Origin: DAOUBP01 sp964513075
Lineage (GTDB): Bacteria; Chloroflexota; Anaerolineae; CG2-30-64-16
Assembly (NCBI GenBank): GCA_964513075.1
Contig: CAZELR010000008.1
Location: 39,899-103,898 of the forward strand
Length of the DNA: 64,000 nt
Direction of reading: 5' to 3'
The position numbers and the translations under genes are program-made. Position 1 is the stretch's first letter; every line of letters begins with the position of its first letter. Shown one piece after another: positions 24,146-32,748 of this stretch. Under the pieces are notes generated by a model. That model made no database searches. It was not told where the DNA came from and saw only the letters and a list, made by a program, of their open reading frames with translations.

Positions 24146-24493
24146 ATGCCTAAACCTAAGGGACCACGCCCCAAACATGTGCCGCTGCGCACCTGTATCG
24201 TCTGCCGCCAGGAACGCGGCAAGCGCGAACTGGTGCGGATCGTTCGCACGCCAAGCGCCGGGGTCCAGGTAGATCCGACGGGCAAGCTTGCGGGGCGCGG
24301 GGCGTATCTGTGCCGGACGCGCGCGTGTTGGGAAGCAGCCCTGCAAGGCCAGCGCCTGGCCGGGGCATTGAAAGCCACTCTGGACGCCGAAGAGCTCGTA
24401 GTCCTTCGCGCGTTTGCGGCCTCGCTGCCAGAAGCAGCGGCGGCGCAGCCTTTGGCGGCGGCGCAGCCAAAGGCTGCGTTGGCTGAATCGTAA
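24146..24493 (+). CDS. rnpM: RNase P modulator RnpM (YlxR/DUF448 family)
   Basis: 115 residues. PLRTCIVCRQERGKRELVRIV, with its CxxC, and KLAGRGAYLCRTRACWEAAL define the YlxR fold. This small RNA-binding protein sits between nusA and infB in most bacteria. In Bacillus the family member binds RNase P RNA and modulates its activity. It begins 15 nt after nusA. The last 20 residues (AAAAQPLAAAQPKAALAES) are coded by a 12-bp inverted repeat (24445-24477), so the tail is probably a repeat insertion. The ylxQ (L7Ae-like) gene often found next is absent; 240 nt without a recognisable gene follow. Confidence 0.88.
   Translation: MPKPKGPRPKHVPLRTCIVCRQERGKRELVRIVRTPSAGVQVDPTGKLAGRGAYLCRTRACWEAALQGQRLAGALKATLDAEELVVLRAFAASLPEAAAAQPLAAAQPKAALAES
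24445..24477. repeat. Inverted repeat inside the 3' end of rnpM
   Basis: GCAGCCTTTGGC and GCCAAAGGCTGC, 12-bp perfect arms with a 9-nt loop. It codes for AQPLAAAQPKAA. Confidence 0.7.
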
Positions 24494-24733
24494 CGGCAAT
24501 CGACGACAGGAGATATCGCATGCTGGCGGCCCGACGTTGGCCGATGGGTGGTGGGTGAGGTAAGAGTATGTAGACAAGGCCGCAGCTCTTTCTCCCGTAT
24601 TTCTCCGCCTCCCTCGCCGCCCTGGCATCTGATACATGATAACGCACCATATTGAACGATGGGGCAGCTCTGCGTGGGCCAGTATCATCCACGCGTCGGC
24701 CGCAGGCGCCCTTGGCGAGGAGGCATTAGACTC

Positions 24734-27193
24734 ATGGCAAACGAAAACGACAAAGACACTCAGGCCAAAAAACAGCAACCCGCCAAGCAGGGGCAACGCC
24801 CCGGCAATCAGGGGAAGAGGGACGACGTCCAGCCAAGCAGCAAAGGTGAGCCGGCGGCCGCGCCCAACATGCACCCATCACGCCAGCCTGCATCCTTGAA
24901 GCCGATGAGCCCGGCTAAGCCAGGCGCCGACCTGGTCAGCAATGCAAACGACCGCCGTCCTACCGAGGGGCGCGGCCCTGAAACCCGCCAGCCAAGTCGC
25001 GACGGCGCCGATGAGGTATTCTCTCAACGCGTCTTCGACCCTGATAACCCCGACACCGTCCCCGTTCGCAGCGGCGGCGGAGCCAGCCGGCCGGTTGGTG
25101 GCCAACGCGGCCGCGACACGGAACGCAGCCTGGGTATCGGTGGCGGTCACAAGCCGCCGAGCCAGGGCAGCCGGCCCAGCAGCCCCGTGCAGCAAAGCGG
25201 TGGCGGACAGTTTCGGAGCGACAGCAACAGCCGGACCGGCCGCAGCCCCGAGCCGCCGCGGCCCGCCTCCCAACCATCCAGAGGCAACGCCGGCAGGTCA
25301 CAGCCCAAGCGGCAGCAACGCATGTCCTCGCACTCACGATCCCAGGATCCCATGGGGATGGCAGGGTCGCAAACCGGACCTGCTGTGCCGCGCCAGCCAG
25401 CGGCCGCAACTATCTCCGAACTGATCCTCCCGGCTTCGATCACCGTCCGTGAATTTGCTGAGCGAATGCACCGCAGCCCCATTGAGGTGATCAAGACCCT
25501 GATGAACTACGGGATGATGGTGCCCATTACCGAGTCCATCGACTTCGATACCGCACAACTCATCGGTGAGGAGCTCGGCGTGACTGTCACGGCTGAATCG
25601 CTCCCAGAGCCCGAGGTGGCCGAGGTCGTCGAGGAAGCCCCGAAGACGTTGCGGCAACGCATCCTGGCTGCGGAGAAGGAAGAGAACCTGGTGATCCGCC
25701 CACCCGTCGTGACGGTGCTAGGCCACGTGGATCATGGCAAGACCACGCTGCTGGATGCGATCCGCGAGACACGCGTGGTAGAGGGCGAAGCTGGCGGCAT
25801 CACCCAGCACATCGGTGCTTACCAGGTAATGAAGAATGAGCGTCTGATCACCTTCCTGGATACGCCGGGCCACGAAGCATTCACCGCCATGCGCGCGCGC
25901 GGCGCCCAGGTGACCGATATCGCGGTAGTGGTGGTCGCTGCGGATGATGGCGTGATGCCCCAGACCAAAGAGGCTATTTCACACGTCAAAGCCGCACAGG
26001 TGCCCATCATCGTGGCACTGAACAAGATCGATAAGCCACAAGCCAACCCTGAACGCGTCAAACAAGAGCTGGCCGACAACGGCGTATTGATCGAGGAATA
26101 TGGCGGCGACGTCATGTGCGTGCCGGTGTCGGCTAAGTTCCGCCGGGGCATCGGTGATCTGTTGGAGAGCATCCTGCTGGTCGCGGATATCGAGCCGCAG
26201 AAGGCGAACCCAGACGGCGAATGCGTCGGTACGGTGATCGAAAGCCGGCTGGACAAGACGCGCGGCGCCACGGCCACCGTGCTGGTGCAGAACGGCACGC
26301 TGCATGTGGGCGATGCCATTGTGACCGGCAACACGTATGCCAAGATTCGTGCCATGTACAACGACAAGGGCGAACCGATCGTCGAGGCTGCGCCGGCTGC
26401 GCCCGTGCAGATTCTCGGCCTGGCTGAAGTGCCTGTGGCCGGCGACACCTTCAAGGTGGTGGCCGACGAACGCACCGCACGCGGCATCGCCTCCGAACAT
26501 CAGGCAGAAAAACGGGCTACGACTGCGGCCATCCCGACCCCTGCACTGACGCTAGAAACGATCTTTGCGCAGGCCGAAGCCGGCAAAGTCAAAGAGCTCA
26601 ATCTCATCCTGAAAGCCGACGTACAAGGCTCCATCGAGCCCATCGCTAACTCGCTGGAAAAGCTAGGGGACGAGAAGCTCAAAGTCAAGATCCTGTACCA
26701 GGGCACAGGCAATATCAGCGAGAGCGACGTGATGCTGGCCCTCGCTTCCCATGCCATCATCCTGGGCTTTTCCGTCAGCGTTGACACCACCGCCCAGAGT
26801 ACGGCTGAGGCCGAAGGGGTGGACATCCGCCTCTACAACATCATCTATAACATCATCGAAGACGTGCAAAAAGCGCTGACCGGCCTGCTCGAACCGGTAT
26901 ACAAAGAAGTCATTACGGGTCACGCCGAGGTGCGCACGGTCTTCAAGGTCACAAAGGTAGGCAAAGTCGCAGGCAGTTATGTCACCGATGGCGAGATCAG
27001 CCGCAACTCCTCGGTGAGGCTGAAGCGCGCTGGCCAGGTGGTAACCGAAGACAAAATCGCGACCCTGAAGCGTTTCCAAGAAGACGTCGCCGAAGTCAAG
27101 ACGGGGTTCGAGTGCGGCATCAACCTGCACAACTTCAACGACTTTGAAACAGGCGACATCTTGGAGACTTACAAAAAGGAACGAGTGCGCTAA
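24734..27193 (+). CDS. infB: Translation initiation factor IF-2
   Basis: 819 residues from ATG 24734, preceded by GAGGAGG with 10 nt spacing; an in-frame ATG at 24659 has no ribosome site. It places fMet-tRNA on the 30S subunit and drives subunit joining. Residues 1-225 are Gly/Ser/Arg/Gln-rich and disordered. The IF2_N domain follows (ASITVREFAERMHRSPIEVI). The GTPase domain starts near residue 325: G1 GHVDHGKTT, G3 DTPGHEAF, G4 NKID and G5 SAK are all present. The domain II, III and C2 regions are complete to VAEVKTGFECGINLHNFNDF. Part of the nusA operon; rbfA follows by 4 nt. Confidence 0.97.
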   Translation: MANENDKDTQAKKQQPAKQGQRPGNQGKRDDVQPSSKGEPAAAPNMHPSRQPASLKPMSPAKPGADLVSNANDRRPTEGRGPETRQPSRDGADEVFSQRVFDPDNPDTVPVRSGGGASRPVGGQRGRDTERSLGIGGGHKPPSQGSRPSSPVQQSGGGQFRSDSNSRTGRSPEPPRPASQPSRGNAGRSQPKRQQRMSSHSRSQDPMGMAGSQTGPAVPRQPAAATISELILPASITVREFAERMHRSPIEVIKTLMNYGMMVPITESIDFDTAQLIGEELGVTVTAESLPEPEVAEVVEEAPKTLRQRILAAEKEENLVIRPPVVTVLGHVDHGKTTLLDAIRETRVVEGEAGGITQHIGAYQVMKNERLITFLDTPGHEAFTAMRARGAQVTDIAVVVVAADDGVMPQTKEAISHVKAAQVPIIVALNKIDKPQANPERVKQELADNGVLIEEYGGDVMCVPVSAKFRRGIGDLLESILLVADIEPQKANPDGECVGTVIESRLDKTRGATATVLVQNGTLHVGDAIVTGNTYAKIRAMYNDKGEPIVEAAPAAPVQILGLAEVPVAGDTFKVVADERTARGIASEHQAEKRATTAAIPTPALTLETIFAQAEAGKVKELNLILKADVQGSIEPIANSLEKLGDEKLKVKILYQGTGNISESDVMLALASHAIILGFSVSVDTTAQSTAEAEGVDIRLYNIIYNIIEDVQKALTGLLEPVYKEVITGHAEVRTVFKVTKVGKVAGSYVTDGEISRNSSVRLKRAGQVVTEDKIATLKRFQEDVAEVKTGFECGINLHNFNDFETGDILETYKKERVR

Positions 27194-27197
27194 CGCG

Positions 27198-27596
27198 ATG
27201 GTAACCCGACGTCAAGAACGCGTCTCAGAATTGCTGCGCGAGGAGCTGAGCATCCTGATCGTAGATCTCATCGACCCGCGCCTGGCGGACGCCTTGGTAA
27301 GTGTTTCTGATGTAGAGGTCTCACCCGACCTCCGCAGCGCGCGCGTCTTCGTACAGCATGTGCTGCCGCCGACATCCTCACGCCAGGTGCTCTCGGCATT
27401 GAAACACGCCGAGAGCTTCCTGCGGCAAGCGCTGACGGAGAATCTGAGCTTGCGCTTCGTGCCCGAGCTGCATTTTCAGATCGATACGACCGAAGACCGC
27501 GCCGGCCGCATCGATGCGCTGCTGGACACCCTTGCAGCGGCGGCACAAACGCAAGATCAGCCGGCGAAGGACAGCCAGGGTGGAGCCCACCAATAA
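27198..27596 (+). CDS. rbfA: Ribosome-binding factor A
   Basis: 132 residues, complete. TRRQERVSELLREELSILI, DPRLADALVSVSDVEVSPDL and the KH-like part with VPELHFQID are the family features. It binds the 30S subunit during late 16S rRNA maturation and cold adaptation. The start ATG 27198 follows the infB stop by 4 nt, so it relies on coupling. Its 3' end overlaps the chosen GTG start of nrnA by 17 nt. Confidence 0.95.
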   Translation: MVTRRQERVSELLREELSILIVDLIDPRLADALVSVSDVEVSPDLRSARVFVQHVLPPTSSRQVLSALKHAESFLRQALTENLSLRFVPELHFQIDTTEDRAGRIDALLDTLAAAAQTQDQPAKDSQGGAHQ

Positions 27597-28626
27597 GCGG
27601 CGCAAGAACGCTCCATCCGCATCGGTGATGCCAGTATCACCGATGCATTCGTTGGACAAGGTGACCGCCGCGCTGCGTGGCGCAACCAGCGTGTTAGCCA
27701 TGTGCCACGTCAACCCCGACGGCGATGCCATCGGCTCGCTGCTGGGGCTGGCGTGGGTCTTGCGCGACCTGCCGCATCCCCCTGAGGTCTGCCTGGCGTG
27801 CGCTGACCCCATACCGTCTCAGCTCGAGTTCCTGCCGGGGGCCGACGAGATTCGACAGGACGCACCGAAAGGGCCCTGGGATGTGGTCGTGGGCCTTGAT
27901 GCCAGCGATCCGGCCCGTCTGGGACCGATCTATACGCCGGCAGCCTATGGACAAACTCCGATCATCGTCCTCGACCATCATGTCACCAACCTGCATTTCG
28001 GCACCCTGAATTATGTCGATACGCGGGCAGCCGCCACTTCACAAATTGTGGTGGATCTTGCCGATGCGTTGAGTGCGCCGATCAGCTACAACGCGGCCGT
28101 TTGCCTGCTGGCCGGCCTGGTGACCGACACTCTCAGCTTTCGCACCAGCAATGTGACGCCCAAGCTGTTCAACACGGCCGCTCGGCTCATGGCAACGGGC
28201 GCGGATGTTGCAGCCATCACGCAGCGCAGTCTGTACGACCGTCCGGCGGCCATCCTGCGCCTATGGGGCGCCGGGTTAAGCCAGATGCAGTTGAACGGAC
28301 ACGTTGTTTGGACGGCAATCAGCCTCGCCACGCGCAGTCAACTCGGCCTGACCGGCAATAACGAGAATGGATTGACAAGCCAGTTGATCAACGCGAGCGA
28401 AGCCCAGGTCGCAGCTGTTTTCAATGAAATCGAGACCCACCAGGTCGAGGTAAGTTTGCGCTCCCGGCCCGGCTACGATGTGGCCACCATCGCTTTGCAC
28501 CTGGGAGGTGGCGGCCATCCCCAAGCGGCGGGGTTCACCCTCCCCGGCTCTCTGGATGCGGTACAGGCGCGCGTCTTGCCCCTATTGGCCGCAGTGGCCG
28601 AGGCGAAAAACACCTTACGCCCATGA
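27580..28626 (+). CDS. nrnA: DHH-family oligoribonuclease / pAp phosphatase (NrnA type)
   Basis: 348 residues from GTG 27580, which has GAAGGA about 9 nt upstream; ATG 27628 is the alternative. The DHH domain has the metal motifs CHVNPDGDAIGS, DVVVGLDASD and VLDHHVTN. The C-terminal DHHA1 domain ends in GGGGHPQAAGF. NrnA degrades short RNA fragments to nucleotides and converts pAp to AMP. It is often encoded between rbfA and truB, exactly as here. Its stop overlaps the truB start (ATGA). Confidence 0.93.
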   Translation: MEPTNKRRKNAPSASVMPVSPMHSLDKVTAALRGATSVLAMCHVNPDGDAIGSLLGLAWVLRDLPHPPEVCLACADPIPSQLEFLPGADEIRQDAPKGPWDVVVGLDASDPARLGPIYTPAAYGQTPIIVLDHHVTNLHFGTLNYVDTRAAATSQIVVDLADALSAPISYNAAVCLLAGLVTDTLSFRTSNVTPKLFNTAARLMATGADVAAITQRSLYDRPAAILRLWGAGLSQMQLNGHVVWTAISLATRSQLGLTGNNENGLTSQLINASEAQVAAVFNEIETHQVEVSLRSRPGYDVATIALHLGGGGHPQAAGFTLPGSLDAVQARVLPLLAAVAEAKNTLRP

Positions 28627-29516
28627 ATGGTATCCTGAATCTGCACAAGCCGTCCGAATGGACCTCTCACGACGTGGTGGCCCGGGTGCGCCGGCTGCTC
28701 AAGATCAAACGCGTGGGGCACGCGGGCACGCTGGACCCGATGGCCACCGGCGTGTTGTTGGTTTGCGTCGGCCAGGCCACGCGGGTGGCCGAATATTTGA
28801 TGGCCAGCCCAAAGTCCTATCGCGCCCGCGTGCAATTGGGTATTGTCACCGATACGTATGATGCGGAAGGCGCCGTTATGGCCACGGCCCCGGTGCCCGA
28901 TTTCACACCGGAGAATCTGCGCCGGGCCTTGGCGCAATTTGTCGGCGCCATCCAGCAAACACCACCAGCCTTCTCGGCCATCAAACAAAATGGCGTCCCT
29001 ATGTACCGCCGAGCGCGTCGCGGCGAGGCGGTGGAGGTCGCTCCCCGTCCCGTCACGATCCATCGCATCGAGCTGCTCAATTGGCAGACGCCCTTTCTGG
29101 AGATTACGGTGGATTGTGATCCAGGCACCTATATCCGTAGTTTGGCGCGCGATGTGGGCGAAGTCCTGGGCTGCGGCGCGACGCTGGCCGCGCTGGTGCG
29201 TACGCAAAGCGGCGCATTCACATTGGATAGCGCATTGACCCTCGACGCGCTGGCTGAAGAGATCACGGCTGGCCGCCTCGCCGCCCACCTGCACCCGCTG
29301 CGGGCTGCGCTGGATCGCTTCGTGCCTGTGCCTGTCTCTGCGGCCGAAGTCGATGCGCTACGCAAGGGCCAGGCCATCGCCTGCTCTGAACCACCACCAG
29401 CCACCGGCGGATATGCACTAACAGAGGCCGGCGCGGTCGCCGCCATCCTGGTCTATGATGCCGGCCGAAACGCCTGGCAGCCCGATAAGGTCTTCTCGGC
29501 CGCTGACGCAGACTAG
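28623..29516 (+). CDS. truB: tRNA pseudouridine-55 synthase
   Basis: 297 residues. MNGILNLHKPSEWTSHDVV, the catalytic block GHAGTLDPMATGVL with nucleophile D38, and CDPGTYIRSLARDVG are diagnostic of TruB. It makes pseudouridine 55 in the T-loop of tRNAs. The start overlaps the nrnA stop by 4 nt (ATGA). The C-terminal PUA-like part (LDRFVPVPVSAAEVDALRKG) is present. Confidence 0.96.
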   Translation: MNGILNLHKPSEWTSHDVVARVRRLLKIKRVGHAGTLDPMATGVLLVCVGQATRVAEYLMASPKSYRARVQLGIVTDTYDAEGAVMATAPVPDFTPENLRRALAQFVGAIQQTPPAFSAIKQNGVPMYRRARRGEAVEVAPRPVTIHRIELLNWQTPFLEITVDCDPGTYIRSLARDVGEVLGCGATLAALVRTQSGAFTLDSALTLDALAEEITAGRLAAHLHPLRAALDRFVPVPVSAAEVDALRKGQAIACSEPPPATGGYALTEAGAVAAILVYDAGRNAWQPDKVFSAADAD

Positions 29517-29548
29517 AACTACGGCATTACGGAGCGCGCACCAGAGCT

Positions 29549-30949
29549 ATGGAAACCCTCCTTGGCTTCTCTGCCCAGGCCTTTACCGGCCCCATTTATC
29601 TCACCATCGGCAACTTCGATGGCGTGCATCGCGGACACCAGGCGCTGATCAGCGACATGGCCAAGGCCGCGCATGCCGCCGGCGCCCAAGCCGGGCTGCT
29701 GACCTTTGAGCCGCATCCGCTGACCATCCTGCGCCCCGGCGCGACGACGCTGCGCCTGACCAGCAACGAGGAGCGCGCCAGCCTGTTGGCCGCCCTGGGA
29801 TTGGATTTTGTACTGGTGCTGCCGTTCACGCGCGCGACCGCAGACACTAGCGCCGCGGAGTTCATGAGCACCCTGGTCGGCTACGTGCAGCTCAAAGAGT
29901 TGTGGATCGGGCCTGACTTCGCCCTGGGCCGCGGCCGCGAAGGGAACGCGGCGCGTCTCACTGCACTGGGGCAAGACCTGGGCTACCAGGTGCAAGTCGT
30001 TCCCCCTTACCACTGGCTTGGCGAGCAGGTGCGCAGCAGCCGCGTGCGCGCCTATCTGGCTGACGACGGTGCGGTCGAATCCGCCGCAACGCTGTTGGGC
30101 CGACCCTATCAGCTATGGGGACAGGTAACCCAAGGCGCGCGACGGGGCCGGCGGCTCGGCTTTCCTACCGCCAACATGGCCGTCCCGGACGACCGGCTGA
30201 CCCCGGCACATGGCGTCTATGCGTGCTGGGCCTGGCGTGACGCCCGTGAGAACACACAGGCCGGTTACCCGGCAGTGGTCAACATCGGCGTGCGCCCCAG
30301 CTTTGACAACGGCCCGCGCTCGGTGGAGGCATATCTGCTGGACTTCACTGACGATTTGTACGGAGAGATGTTGGGGCTCAGCTTTATTCAGCGGCTGCGG
30401 GGGGAGATGCGTTTCAACGATGTATCAGCGTTGATCAGCCAGATCAAGATGGATGCCGAGGCTGCGCGTGCGCTCCTGGCCGACCCGCCCGACGACACCG
30501 GGAACTGGAAGCTGGAAGCTGGAAGCTGGAAGCTAGAGGCTGGCACATCATTCTGGGGAGAAATCCCCCACACCGCCGATTGGGCCATCCGTGTGACGGG
30601 AGTCTCCCCGCGCCAGCTCTTTGCCCGGACGGCCGCCGTGATGTACCTGCTGCAGGGTGCCGACCCCAGTCAACCGATCACCCTGGCGCGCAGCATCGAG
30701 GCGGAAGCGGCCAACACTCCCGAGCTGCTGGTGGCATGGCTCAACCGCTTGCTGGTGGGGCAAGATATCGGACAGGAACTCTATACGAGATTCGAGATCC
30801 ACGAAATATCTGAGCGCGGGCTGCGCGGGGTGGCCTACGGCTATCGCGGCACACCTACGCACACGACGATCAAAGCGGTGACCTATTACGATCTAAGCGC
30901 CGCACAAACGGCGGAGGGTTGGGAGGCCATCGTCACGTTCGACGTGTGA
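29549..30949 (+). CDS. ribF: RibF (FMN/FAD synthesis) fused in frame to an archease domain
   Basis: 466 residues. Residues 1-317 are a complete bifunctional riboflavin kinase/FAD synthetase: adenylyltransferase motif GNFDGVHRGHQ and kinase motif RGRRLGFPTANM, then VNIGVRPSFDNGPRSVEAY. A linker (GNWKLEAGSWKLEAGT, about 318-332) is coded by a tandem GGAAGCT repeat. Residues 333-466 match archease: GEIPHTADWAIRVTG with D344, IKAVTYYDL, and the C-terminal WEAIVTFDV with D465, the expected metal-site residues. Archease activates the RNA ligase RtcB; no rtcB is in the window. There is no stop codon or ribosome site between the parts, so both are one polypeptide unless cleaved. Last gene of the nusA operon. 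Confidence 0.9.
   Translation: METLLGFSAQAFTGPIYLTIGNFDGVHRGHQALISDMAKAAHAAGAQAGLLTFEPHPLTILRPGATTLRLTSNEERASLLAALGLDFVLVLPFTRATADTSAAEFMSTLVGYVQLKELWIGPDFALGRGREGNAARLTALGQDLGYQVQVVPPYHWLGEQVRSSRVRAYLADDGAVESAATLLGRPYQLWGQVTQGARRGRRLGFPTANMAVPDDRLTPAHGVYACWAWRDARENTQAGYPAVVNIGVRPSFDNGPRSVEAYLLDFTDDLYGEMLGLSFIQRLRGEMRFNDVSALISQIKMDAEAARALLADPPDDTGNWKLEAGSWKLEAGTSFWGEIPHTADWAIRVTGVSPRQLFARTAAVMYLLQGADPSQPITLARSIEAEAANTPELLVAWLNRLLVGQDIGQELYTRFEIHEISERGLRGVAYGYRGTPTHTTIKAVTYYDLSAAQTAEGWEAIVTFDV
30501..30544 (+). repeat. GGAAGCT tandem repeat forming the RibF-archease linker
   Basis: About five copies of a 7-nt unit (GGAAGCT), the first and last diverged. In this frame it reads as WKLEAGS-type repeats. 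Confidence 0.85.
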
Positions 30950-31042
30950 CCCCTCAAGATCCAGGTTTGAGGCTCCCGCACCACGCGGGCTTCCCAAAAA
31001 ACCGGCCGCCGCCTTGAGTCCAGTTTGCCAATAACAACCGGA

Positions 31043-31837
31043 TCACACGGCCACGTCCGCCTTGATGCGCGGATGAGGATCATATCCTTCCAAACAAAAA
31101 TCCTCGTACTTGAAGTCAAAAATCGACTTAACCTCCGGATTGAGGATCATGTGGGGCAGCGGACGCGGCGCGCGCGTAAGCTGAAGCTGCGCCTGCTCGA
31201 TATGATTCAAGTACAGATGCGCGTCACCAGAGGTGTGCACGAAATCACCAGGCTGCAGGCCACAGACCTGCGCCACCATCATCGTCAGCAGCGCGTACGA
31301 TGCAATGTTGAACGGCAGTCCCAGGAACACATCCACCGAGCGCTGATAGAGCTGGCACGACAGCCGTCCCTCCGCCACATAGAACTGGAACAACACGTGA
31401 CACGGCGGCAGCGCCATCTCCTCGATGTCACCCACGTTCCATGCGCTGACAATGAGGCGTCGCGAATCAGGGTTACGCCGAATCTGCGCCACCACCTCGG
31501 CAAGCTGGTCGACCGTCCGGCCGTCGGCCGCCTGCCACGACCGCCACTGCGCGCCGTACACCGGCCCCAGATCCCCCGCCTGGTCCGCCCATTCATCCCA
31601 GATGTGCACGCCCTGCTCCTGCAGCGAGCGCACGTTGGTCTCGCCCCGGATGAACCAGAGCAGTTCATGAATGATCGACTTGGTATGCAGCTTCTTGGTG
31701 GTCAGCAGCGGGAAGCCGGCGGCCAGGTCGAACCGCATCTGATAGCCGAAGACGGAGCGCGTGCCCGTGCCGGTCCGATCGGGTTTGACCGCGCCGTGCT
31801 CCAGGATGTGTTGCATCAGGTCGAGATAGGGCTGCAC
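31043..31837 (-). CDS. thyA: Thymidylate synthase
   Basis: 264 residues when started at GTG 31837. GAGGAG lies 6 nt before this GTG but directly touches the in-frame ATG at 31843. The GTG start gives QPYLDLMQHILEHG, which aligns with the start of E. coli ThyA, and places the nucleophile at C146 (LPPCHVLFQF) and the phosphate-binding Arg at R21 (PDRTGTGT), the same numbers as in E. coli. The enzyme methylates dUMP to dTMP with methylene-THF. Conserved WFIRGETN, DLGPVYGAQWR and LPFNIASYALL are present. No folA follows. Monocistronic. Confidence 0.97.
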   Translation of the reverse strand: MQPYLDLMQHILEHGAVKPDRTGTGTRSVFGYQMRFDLAAGFPLLTTKKLHTKSIIHELLWFIRGETNVRSLQEQGVHIWDEWADQAGDLGPVYGAQWRSWQAADGRTVDQLAEVVAQIRRNPDSRRLIVSAWNVGDIEEMALPPCHVLFQFYVAEGRLSCQLYQRSVDVFLGLPFNIASYALLTMMVAQVCGLQPGDFVHTSGDAHLYLNHIEQAQLQLTRAPRPLPHMILNPEVKSIFDFKYEDFCLEGYDPHPRIKADVAV

Positions 31838-31852
31838 ACTCATCTCCTCACA

Positions 31853-31885
31853 AGAAACCCGGTTTCTCGGAGAAACCGGGTTTCT
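31853..31885. repeat. Hairpin repeat, family A
   Basis: AGAAACCCGGTTTCT-CGG-AGAAACCGGGTTTCT: two 15-bp arms and a CGG loop. Each arm is itself palindromic. It lies 10-16 nt upstream of the thyA start region, in its leader. Confidence 0.9.
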
Positions 31886-31939
31886 GATAACGAGAGCAAC
31901 CGGCTAAAGCCTTCATTCCGGATTCGACTTGTTAGCGCC

Positions 31940-32584
31940 TCACGCGCCGCGCAGGTCCACCAATGTGATGCCGGACTCGGACACCGCCGCGCGTGCGGCA
32001 GCCTCGTCCAGGCCGGAAACCTTGGTGGTGATGCGCCAATAGTCCGGCTTTGCCGCGGCATAGATTACCAGGCTGACGATATTGCCCCCTCGATCCGCGA
32101 TCGCCTTGGTGAGCTTCGCCACGGTGCCCTTTTGATCGATCGTCTCGGCAGTGAGCCGCAGCCCGGCTTTGCGTGCGCCCAGCAGCTCCACCAGAATCTT
32201 GAAGATGTCGGTCTCAGTGATGATGCCGGCCAGCTTGCCATCCACCACCACAGGCAGGCCGCCGATCTTGTTGTCCGCCATGACGCGGGCGGCCTCTTCC
32301 AGCGGCGTATCGGCCGTCACGGTGATGACCGGGTGGGCCATCACTTGCTTGACCGACAGCTTGGACAGCAAATAGTGCAGCTCATAAACGCTGAGCGATG
32401 TAGCCGGCGAAGGTGCTGCATGCAGCAGATCCTTGTCGGAGATGATGCCGACCATCTGGCCGGACGCGTCCATGACGGGCAGGCGGCGCACCTTGCGCTC
32501 ACGCATAAGGTGGATGCCATCATCGATGCTGGCTGTTTCGAGAATCGTAACGGGATTGCGGGTCATTCGATCGCCAACGAGCAT
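31940..32584 (-). CDS. CBS-pair and ACT domain protein (AcuB-like)
   Basis: 214 residues. Two CBS motifs (about 1-55 and 80-135) share the pattern VGDRMTRNPVTI...MVGIISDKDLL and VKQVMAHPVITV...LAGIITETDIF. They are followed by an ACT-like domain (about 143-214; KGTVAKLTKAIADRGGNIVS). CBS pairs bind adenine nucleotides; the Bacillus AcuB protein with this layout is tied to acetoin use. The real target here is unknown. Start ATG 32584 has AGGAGG about 6 nt upstream. Confidence 0.82.
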   Translation of the reverse strand: MLVGDRMTRNPVTILETASIDDGIHLMRERKVRRLPVMDASGQMVGIISDKDLLHAAPSPATSLSVYELHYLLSKLSVKQVMAHPVITVTADTPLEEAARVMADNKIGGLPVVVDGKLAGIITETDIFKILVELLGARKAGLRLTAETIDQKGTVAKLTKAIADRGGNIVSLVIYAAAKPDYWRITTKVSGLDEAAARAAVSESGITLVDLRGA

Positions 32585-32611
32585 ATTGTCCTCCTGAAAG
32601 TGTTGATCTGT

Positions 32612-32639
32612 ATTCTATATCGAAAGGCTGACCTGTCAA
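32612..32639 (-). promoter_or_regulatory. Promoter for the CBS-ACT gene
   Basis: On the minus strand TTGACA (32639-32634), 16 nt, TAGAAT (32617-32612). Confidence 0.6.
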
Positions 32640-32748
32640 AGTAGGGGCGAGACGCTCTGTCCCAAACCCTGACAGACTGCTTTTTGGCCCCGGTGGCAGA
32701 ACCCTCGGCAACCCGGAACCGCCCAGGAGCACCTGGCCCTTACAAAGC

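Noticed and set aside
23078..24874. 598-codon open frame on the minus strand opposite nusA and rnpM
   Set aside because: It is antisense to two well-conserved genes. Its translation is Leu/Arg/Gly-rich without domains, as expected for the third-position frame of GC-rich genes.
30960..31030. Possible terminator CCCGC-ACCAC-GCGGG after ribF
   Set aside because: The stem is only 5 bp and the following run is A-rich on the plus strand, not T-rich.
31025..32644. 539-codon open frame on the plus strand opposite thyA and the CBS-ACT gene
   Set aside because: It crosses two clear genes and the repeat between them, and its sequence is His/Arg/Gln-rich without any motif.
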